A stretch of DNA of 64,000 nucleotides from NCBI GenBank assembly GCA_028554645.1, contig JAQOOI010000022.1, positions 2,728,001 to 2,792,000 of the forward strand. The letters are read 5' to 3'. The number at the start of each line of letters is the position of its first letter. Position 1 is the stretch's first letter. Made by a program: the position numbers and the translations under genes. Origin of the DNA: Omphalotus guepiniiformis. Taxonomy: Eukaryota > Basidiomycota > Agaricomycetes > Agaricales > Omphalotaceae. This document shows, in pieces, positions 56,401 to 64,000 of the stretch. The notes beneath the pieces were generated by a model that saw nothing but the letters and a program-made list of their open reading frames with translations, was not told the origin of the DNA and searched no databases.

Positions 56401-59400
56401 ACGTTGTGCGTCTGTCGTATGGTGAGCACGATTGCCTGTACAAACAGAAGGATCTGACCTACTACTAGGATGACTGTTCTGCCTTGCACCAGTTCCCCGG
56501 TTAAACATTTATCAACGATCCACTTTGATGTATGGACACTAAGATTTCGGGCTTAGCCGTATCACTGGGAACTCAATAAGCTCACGTACTCCAATGCTGC
56601 TAAAACGTCGTCCAGTAAAACAATGTTAGCCTTTGAATAAATCGCGCGGGCAAGGGTGATTCGAGCTTTCTGTCCTCCGCTCAATGTAAGTCCCTTTTCT
56701 CCAACTTCGGTGGCGTCGCCGGCTTCGAACAGACTGATGTCGCGCTCAAGTGCACATTGGTAGATAACTTTCTTGTAACGCTCTTCGTCGAACTGTGAGC
56801 CAAAAACAATGTTTTCCTGTCCGACGAGAATGAGTAATAATTTCAGCAAGGAGTAACAAGACCTCACTCACCCTTATGGTCTCATTCTGAACCCAAGATT
56901 CCTGCGCGGCGTAAGCAATACCGCCGTCACGAGGAAGATTATACCAAGACTCAGGACCAGAGGGGATGAAATGCATTTCAGCTGGGAGGTGTCAAGATAT
57001 CTTTCCATATAGAGCAGAAATGTATTGCTCACACAGTAGCGCCATCAATAGTGAACTCTTCCCGGATCCAGTCTCACCAATGACGAGGTTCACACGACCT
57101 TTTTTGAAGAGCAATTCGTCTTCGATTCTGAGCATAAATTTGCGCTTAGAAGGGGTAAGTGAACCATCGGTATCGGCCGACCATGTAAAAGTGGCGTTCC
57201 GGAAACCAATCTCTTGTGCGTCGACATCCTGCTCAGCTGGTATGAAGTAATCGGAGTCCGTCTCCTTCTCGGCATAAGTATCGAGCAGCTCGGTCTATGT
57301 CAAGAATGAATACAACATTTATCAGATAAAATGCAGAAAGCCTTACGTTACGCAGGAAGTCAGAGACACGATCAAGAGAGACTTTAGCAGTCATAGTCTC
57401 GTTAATCGATCTAAAGATAATGTGCATTTGCTCGCGCAGCATGTCGAAGACAGAGATCGAACTGAAGACAGTGGAAGCAGTTAAAGTCTGCTTCATGACG
57501 ACAGTCTGTGAAGTTAGTTAAAAATCAGTAAAGAATGTGCGAAGAGAACAGTTAGGACGGACACTATTGAAACAAAAAAGATGGTCAGTTTTATGCAATG
57601 ACAGCGTGAGTGGCAGACGCACTATGTAGAATAGGTGGCAATCATGACCAAGACGGGGATGATGAAGCTAAAGTCAGAGGGCTTAAGAGATCGTCCTGCA
57701 GAGCGTACGTCTGCAAGAACTTACTTGACGACACCATTGGTGACGTCCAGAATCTGACGCCTCCTAATCCAAAGTAACTCCTCGTCTCGTTTTCCCGCAA
57801 TTCTTGCCTCCATCTTATTCTCCCACCCAAACACCTTGATCATCCGCAACACATTCATCGCTACATTACAAGAATCAATTAGTCCTCAATTGAGAAAAAT
57901 GTAGATGAAACGTACATTCAGTGACAGACTGCACTCTGGCATCAGTCTTTTTCAACCGCCTCTCTTGCACGATCTGCACAAGCTTGGCGATGAATCCAGG
58001 AAGGGGAAACAAGACTAAGATCACGCCCAACCCTACGAAAGCGCTCCATCCGAGTACAACATACAAGAAGACGATGCACAGAATGATCTGTACGGGAATA
58101 TACAACACGACAAACAAGAAGTCCCTGCCATCGACAATGTTCTCCAAATCAGTTGTGACAAGGTTGTTGATTTTTCCGACGAGGTTACTCGCATCGGAGG
58201 TAGGCTTATCCTCTCCTTTCTTGTCCTTTTTATCCTTGTTGCCTTTACCCTTGATATTGCTAGCAGATGATGTGGTATGGACACTGGCAGTGCTGTCTCG
58301 TACCGTAGTAGACTCAGCATCGTTGGGGCTTGCAGAATGCAGTGTTTCCGAACCATCCATAGTATCATCTACAACGGAAGCAGTGTCAGGAGTGGAAACT
58401 TCGGAAGATGTTTGACTGCTGGTAGATTCCGGTGCTTCGGCCTTGACACGGATACGAAGAGAATGCTCAAAGACAAGTTGCGTAATGATAGCCTGTCCAC
58501 GGACTAATAGACGCGTCTAGTTCAGTGGTGTACTGTCAGCAAATACCGGACGAGGACAGTGTGCTGACACTCACAGCAACGAAAATGTACCATTGGATAG
58601 ACATTGTACCAGCCACAGGACCAATGAAGAGCCATAAAATCCAGAACCATGGCCGAATGACAGCCTTGTTACCGTCTTGTTCCAGATAGCTAAAAGAGAG
58701 GATTAACATCATGGCAGGGCATGGAGACTACATGACGACATAGCGCAGCAACCTATTGATACCGATTGGTGCAGCAAAGTTGAAAGATACATGCAAAAGG
58801 ACCATCAGCGCAAGAATTACATAGTCGCGTCGGAAGACCCGTATGAGGCCGAAGAACATGTGCCTTCTGGGTGCTCCAGAGAATAAGTCCAGGTACTGTA
58901 AAATTTATCAGAATGTATAGCGGAGTTGACTAGGCATCGAGCTCACTTTGAAACTCCTCTCCTTCAGCGTTTGTGCATAATCATTGTCGTTCAAAGGTGG
59001 CAGTTGTTCAAATTTCAAGTGTGGAACTCGGTAGGCGGCGAATACCAAGCGGTCAAGGAAAGCGTAGGTGGTCAAGGAGGCAATGGATGCAGTCTGCTCC
59101 GGGTTTGGTTCCGGCAGGGGGTTCTACGATAGCAGATTGTGTGACACATGGATTCACCGCAAGCAAAAGAGGACATGTACCTTTGGGTCAACAGGAATAT
59201 ATTGACGAGGAATGAAGATAGGGACGATCACAGCGGCTAAAGTGAGAATCCCCACTTTGGCCCAGAGAATTCCACCTTCTGCAAGATCTTTGGGTTTGAG
59301 TGTAACAGTGACGAGAGGATAGAGATCACGATATAGGTAAACACAGAATGTGGCGAAGAGAACAGTGTTTAGGTGCCGGATGGCTACTCTGCTCCACCTT

Positions 59401-60083
59401 GGCCTTGCAGCGACCGAAATGAGAGACACTAAGGAGGTGTAAAGCTGACCAGAGCAGACGTAGGGTCAAACCTGAGCACGAAGGATTACTTAACTATACT
59501 CACGAATGTCAGACACATCGCAGCCTCCAACCATTTCCTTTTAGTGAACTTGGTTCCATATTTCTTCTTGTGCTTTTTACCCCATTTTATACTAATTTCA
59601 ACGTCCTGAGCCTCTGCCCTGCTGATCTCATCAAGCAGTAAACTTGTGATCGACAACCCGAGGAGAGCGAGGGACCCAAGGAGCCTTATGGCCATATACG
59701 CGTAGATCGTGTATCCTCCATGACTAGTGATATGTTCCTTTACCTCCCCAAGAAGGCTTTCGGGTTGAAAGCGATGAGTCGGTTCCTCAGCTACGGTTGA
59801 AGAGCGACTGAGCCACTTTTGAACAGGTCGGGATACCAGGATGATGTGCAACAGTAAGATGAGGGCTGAAGCAACGGCGACATAGAGAGGAAAAGCAAGA
59901 GTATTCTTGAACACCCTAGCAATGTCAAAGGGTGGAAATTCAGTGATTAGCCGTTCAGGCTAAAACCAACACCTACGAGTTCTTCGGAGTGCTCGCAAAA
60001 GGAAGTATGAAACTAATAGGATCAAGAACGGCCTGGGGAACGTCAGACGCAATGGAAAAAGCGCCTGGCCAAGTAACTGGCAT
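53440..60083 (-). CDS. ABCC-family (MRP-type) full-length ABC transporter
   Basis: An ATP-driven exporter, probably of organic anions, conjugates or drugs, in the vacuolar or plasma membrane. Start ATG 60083 (MPVTWPGAFSIASDVPQAVL), then an N-terminal membrane region (YVAVASALILLLHIILV and further helices). Between membrane helices is a Ser/Lys-rich insertion (KGKGNKDKKDKKGEDKP). NBD1 has GETGSGKSSLLMALL (Walker A, about 57040), the signature LTLSGGQKARITLARAIYSK and NIVLLDDVLAALE. A linker (EEAANDQRKLDKAGEEVDEQ) precedes the second membrane domain (TARWLDTTPTSRVIAR-type motif region near 55560-55620). NBD2 has VVGRTGSGK, NLSVGQRQILALARAIVRGS, LLILDEATSAIDYKTD and VAHRLQTIMDADKI. It ends LYAMAEGKTA. 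More than twenty introns; the precise subfamily was not determined. Confidence 0.9.
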
Positions 60084-60564
60084 GGTAAACAAGGGAAAGG
60101 AAGAGAGTCAGACCTGACTGGTCAGGACCCACAAGTTAAGGTAAGTAAACGGTCAGGGGACGCGTAAACACGCCTGACATAAAAGTAAGCGCTGAATTCC
60201 AAATCTCAGTCGCTGATAAGGGAAGTATTCCCTGATATAGCATCAGTTTTTCTTCCTTTTACGCTGCAAACGCGAGTACTTGTAGCCCTCGTCGGGCTGT
60301 ATTTTATTGCTCTGCTCTCATGTCTTCTTTGGAATGAATTTAAGCTGCTGCGTTTCAATATCTCTTTATCTCTGCGCTGGTGTGCGTGATACAGATCTAG
60401 CTTGAGTCAGTTCCTCTTTGAGTCTGCGGATCCGGTGTTGAAAACCACATGTATGCATCAATGCTGGCAAATCACCATGATCACGTTTTATTACGTAAAT
60501 TTTCTGAGCGCTTGGGCACTGACGTTGGAGTTGATCTCAATTTGGACGTTCTTGTAGCTCGAAC
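60084..60564. other. Divergent promoter region ABCC / RhoGAP
   Basis: 480 bp between two divergent start codons. A direct-repeat-like motif around GGTCAGG/CCTGAC recurs near 60110-60180 (tctgacctgactggtcagg, ggtcagggg, cgcctgacat). The plus-strand half near 60240-60420 is C/T-rich, as expected for a fungal 5' UTR. No exons recognised. Confidence 0.4.
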
Positions 60565-63440
60565 ATGGCTGAACAACCATCCTCTGCAAGGACATCTACC
60601 TCAGACCCGCCCCCTGTTAACGGCCCTATTCCCCAGTTTGACGTTCAGCTTCGGTTCTTGAACGATTCGTATCTCAGTTTCTTCAGTGAACGGTTAGTGG
60701 AGTGATACTCTAAGCGCGCGTCGGCGTCATGTCTAACTTTTCGCGTCAGGAAACGCATAGAAGAGAATTAGTATGTTTGATTACTCCGGGACGAAGAAAT
60801 ACAACTTATGGGTCATGAAGTGTCGATTCTCTTCTCAAGTTGTACAGAAAAATCAAGTCTATCGATAGTTTTCTGGACGATCGGAGCGATATGAGCACGG
60901 CGAGAAGTGCTTGGACAGAAATAAGGGAAAATATTGAACGTGGTGAGTTGCATACTTACTTCTTCTCCATCTGACTCTGAGAGTGAGTACGCGGTTTAGA
61001 AGCTCAAGCTAGACAGGCGTTCCTTCATACCTTGACCGCAGACGTCATTACCCCTCTAACATCAATGAAGGTACGCCACCTTTTCATCGGTACTATACAG
61101 CACATCCATGTACTTTTAGGAAACTCAAGAGCGGATAAGAAAAAGGATAAAAGAAGACCTAAAGGAGTCTAATTCTGCGTATAGCGAGTATGCAGACTCC
61201 ACTCTACCAAAGCTTAAATACAGATATGTTAAGAAATTCGCGGATGTGGAGGTGAGTGGTAGCCAAGCGTTGTGTCTAATCTTCTGGTCATATCGAGTGT
61301 AGGAATCTAAACGGGCAGCAGCGATGGCCCCACCTCCAATGTCGCCCACAGTCCATGCTCCTACCCCTGACTATACCGGTCTCACGAACGCTCGAGCCCA
61401 GCCTAACGTCCCTTCTCGTCCTACTGTGACTTCACCACAACCACTCCGAGCTCTTGACCGTCGACCATCCGGGAGCGGACTTGGAGGCCGCAACCGCTCT
61501 CCTTCCTCTAACACCGCATTTTCTGATTTCGCACAACAAGGCAAGAAGCAGCTCAATACCCTCATCGGTTTCTTGGACAAGAGCGGATCTGTTAAAGACA
61601 CACTCGGTGGTGGGCGGGAAAATCACGCTTTGCGTACTGTGCGAATGAAGAGGGAGCTGGAGGAGGCCGACAAGGAGTATCGCAAAGGAGTTCACTGGCT
61701 AGAGACGTTGAGATTGAGGCGGATAAAAATTCTCGAAAGCGGTTACAATGTGAGCTGGTTTTTCTGTGTATCCCGTTTTCATACGAAATATCCCCACCTT
61801 TGTGCCTAGAGCCTGTCCATGTTTGTTGAGGAGTGCTCCGCAACTGTGAAGGTTGTATTAGCGAAATACACCGATAATATGACGTGCGTCCAATCTTCAT
61901 CGGAATTAGCCTCAACCAACACTGACGACTTGCTTCTGTAGTGCAACCACCGCTACTCAGACACAGTTATCCTCTCACGCGCGAGGCTCCGTCGACAAGA
62001 TTGCTCCTGACAAGGACAGAATAAGACTAACCTCTTTCATAGCTCGCTCTCTTTCTTCTGCAATACCCGAGCGTGTGTTATACCAACATGGCCAACTCGG
62101 CGAGTGCAATGATCTCGTTTTTGGATTCAGCTTGCTGGACTACGCCACGACAAAGAACCTGCCAGACGATGAAGTTCCTAAAATTGTACGCGTTTGCATT
62201 GCGGAGATTGACAAACGGGGTTTGGACGTGGAAGGTATATATAGGGTACGCCTGCAAACGCACGTTGAAAATGTCTCTTTCCTGTTCTGATCATTTGAGA
62301 CGGACGACAGGTATCGGGACGGCATGCTGTCGTGCAATCTGTAGGTGAAAACGGTTTCTGTAAGTCATTGATTACTGAAGAAACTCTATTCAGTTGCAGC
62401 ACGACTTTGAAAAGGATGAGGCCAAGTTTGAATTTAGTCCGAAAGATGATATATACGCTGTTTCGTCGTTGCTGAAGGTCCGTATATGCAATGTCCGTTT
62501 CTCAAAAATATCCTGAATGATCCATTTTCAGTTATATTTACGCGAGCTATCCGAGCCCGTATTCAGATTTTCACTTCAGGACCGGATACAGCATACCGAA
62601 GATCTTGGTACGTGTACGGCTTCAAAATAGGACTATTCTGCTAATGCTTTACTTATAGCGGATCACCAACTGAACAATTTCGCGCTTTTGCGGTCAAAAA
62701 TGAGACGGCTACCTCCAGTGCATCAGGCAACATTAAAGGCTTTGCTCGAGCACTTAGCCAGGGTAGCAGCCAATTGCGAGAAGAACAAAATGGACCCCAA
62801 AAATCTTGCCATCGTGTTTGGTGTCGTCATATTTGGCGAAGAAGAGATACCGAAAGGCGGAGATCTGCTCAGTGTACAGACATGGAAGGATTCTTTGATG
62901 GAGGATCTAATCACAAACGCTCACATTCTCTTTTCTTATGATCATCCCAATGTTCCTTCTGGGGAGCGTTCCAGCGATCAAAATCGTCATCCACTTCCTC
63001 CGCCTCCGGTCGGAGAACCTACGCCACACTATACATATGGGTCTAAGACGACCAGGATCGCGAATATACCTCCTTCGCTGAATAGCGCCGCACTGTCACC
63101 CTCTTCGGAGGACTTCACGCCAAAGCTACCCCCGCGGCCAACAAACAGTATACATCCTTCTGCACGTGGACCGGCGTCTCCGACGAAGGAGCGAATGGAT
63201 GTTGGTCCGCCACCGTTACCTCAACGTCCGGATCTCGATCCTGCACATGGAAACATGACACCTCCCTCACCGGCCACGGCCGCATCTTCTGTGTTCGAAA
63301 CAGATGAGTCGGTTGCTATCTCTCCCGACGATGAGATAGCTGTTCTCTCGTCGCCATCTGCACGAGAGTCTCGTAGTTCAGGAGAGTCAGGGTATGATCT
63401 ACTGTCGCCGCCACACTCTGCTGTTGCAGAAGGGCAATGA
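60565..63440 (+). CDS. F-BAR and RhoGAP domain protein (Rgd1-like)
   Basis: Stimulates GTP hydrolysis by Rho-family GTPases and binds membranes through its F-BAR domain. Start ATG 60565 gives MAEQPSSARTSTSDPPPVNG, then FDVQLRFLNDSYLSFFSERK, RKIKSIDSFLDDRSDMSTAR and TSMKETQERIRKRIKEDLKE of the F-BAR coiled coil, followed by a Pro/Ser-rich linker and MKRELEEADKEYRKGVHWLE. The RhoGAP domain starts VLYQHGQLGECNDLVFGFSL and has the arginine-finger loop LDVEGIYRVSG, KLYLRELSEPVFRFSLQDR, LKALLEHLARVAANCEKNKM and the NLAIVFG asparagine motif near 62800. The tail is Pro/Ser-rich (PPPLPQRPD-type repeats) and ends PPHSAVAEGQ. Overall layout matches Rgd1-like fungal proteins. Confidence 0.9.
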
Positions 63441-63700
63441 ATAGAAGTGTAGTGACTTCTTTCTGTATCTCCTACTTATGATAAGACACCCTTCCCATGA
63501 CGCCCCTTGTTTGGTTATGATCGTTTGTACGATGTCTCTCCGTTTCTATCATTTCATGTGTTGAATGCAATTTGTTTGGACTCTTACGTTGCTAAACGTC
63601 CTCGTATTAGTGTACTTGTATTGATATCAGTAGGTTGTTGTATTCACGCAGCTAGATCAAGGAATTTGTTGATACATGGATTTGTAAAGATTCAGGCACA

Positions 63701-64000
63701 TTAAAAGTACTCTCTGCTAACAGAATGATACTGGACGATTGCATCCGTAGAGTTCATTTCGTCCCATAGATCATTATCTGGGTCAGACTGAAGCGGGACA
63801 GGCGGCGGAACGGGTGTTTGCGTCCACTCCGAGTCTCGGTGCCAGGCTAACACGTCAGGGTGAGCTTGTACGCTAAACAGAAGCTAACGTCAAAAATGAA
63901 GCAGTTCTATGACAGAAATACGAGGCTGACACAGTGGGATTAAAGTTAACAATCTCGAGATGTTCCATGGAAGTTGCTCGGGAGATTGCCACGTATGCTG
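63701..64000 (-). CDS. PIF1: PIF1-family DNA helicase, C-terminal end (runs off the right edge)
   Basis: Pif1 is a 5'-3' helicase acting at telomeres, G-quadruplexes and in mitochondria. Only the last two exons are in view. The upstream one reads AYVAISRATSMEHLEIVNFN, the conserved motif VI of the UvrD/Pif1-like C-terminal domain. After a short intron the last exon continues VQAHPDVLAWHRDSEWTQT and ends IVQYHSVSREYF at 63701. The AYVAxSRAT...NFxP...V.AHP.VLAWH arrangement is specific for Pif1. It is convergent with the RhoGAP gene. Confidence 0.85.

Noticed and set aside
1..64000. CRISPR arrays, prokaryotic operons, transposons or viral genes
   Set aside because: None seen. The window is intron-rich eukaryotic DNA with conserved fungal genes, and no transposase, reverse transcriptase or long terminal repeats were recognised.

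Overview
This is a eukaryotic nuclear window from a filamentous fungus, most likely a mushroom-forming basidiomycete (Agaricomycetes). Nearly every gene is cut by many introns of about 45-65 nt. Spacing is compact and there are no operons or CRISPR arrays. The gene content is conserved fungal housekeeping: Sac1, U2A', Rieske protein, the TFIIIC B-block subunit, RPB7, a peroxisomal ABCD transporter, Mis12, an Ssk2-type MAPKKK, DRG1, Ric1, Atg26, an SR protein, an ABCC transporter, a RhoGAP and Pif1. Exons were joined by hand from GT/AG junctions and reading-frame continuity. CDS spans therefore run from ATG to stop and include introns.

Layout. 1-5.5 kb: a partial NAP/SET histone chaperone (-), SAC1 (-), the divergent U2A' gene (+) and a DUF4149 membrane protein (-). 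5.8-7.4 kb: a decayed major-facilitator transporter. 8-24.7 kb: a head-to-tail minus-strand block of RIP1, TFC3/sfc3, a PRELI/Ups protein, a doubtful small membrane ORF, RPB7, a peroxisomal ABC half-transporter, a HAD phosphatase and an Alba protein. 24.8-29.2 kb: MIS12 (+) and a multi-pass membrane protein of unknown function (+). 29.5-45.6 kb: the MAPKKK (-), divergent DRG1 (+), then a metallo-beta-lactamase-fold hydrolase, a second PRELI (Ups1-like) protein, RIC1 and a 2OG-Fe(II) oxygenase-like protein, all +. 46.1-53.2 kb: sterol glucosyltransferase (-) abutting a chromodomain H3K9-methyltransferase gene that has lost its SET core (-), then an SR-type RRM/zinc-knuckle gene (+). 53.4-64 kb: a large ABCC transporter (-), an F-BAR/RhoGAP gene (+) and the 3' end of a PIF1 helicase (-).

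The most interesting observations are gene-structure anomalies rather than a new gene cluster. (1) A Clr4/SUV39-like gene breaks immediately after its post-pre-SET segment and runs into an N-terminally shortened ATG26. (2) The unusually long first intron of the gene for the B-block-binding TFIIIC subunit contains a palindromic perfect B-box inside a long hairpin, which suggests autoregulation. (3) DRG1 begins with four exons of 14-18 nt and has an internal 6-nt microexon. (4) An RPB7 intron is bounded by a 12-nt direct repeat, and no simple GT-AG choice restores the conserved protein. (5) The SR-protein gene has a 306-nt intron with a stronger, unproductive internal donor. (6) Two GC-AG introns are needed to keep conserved frames.
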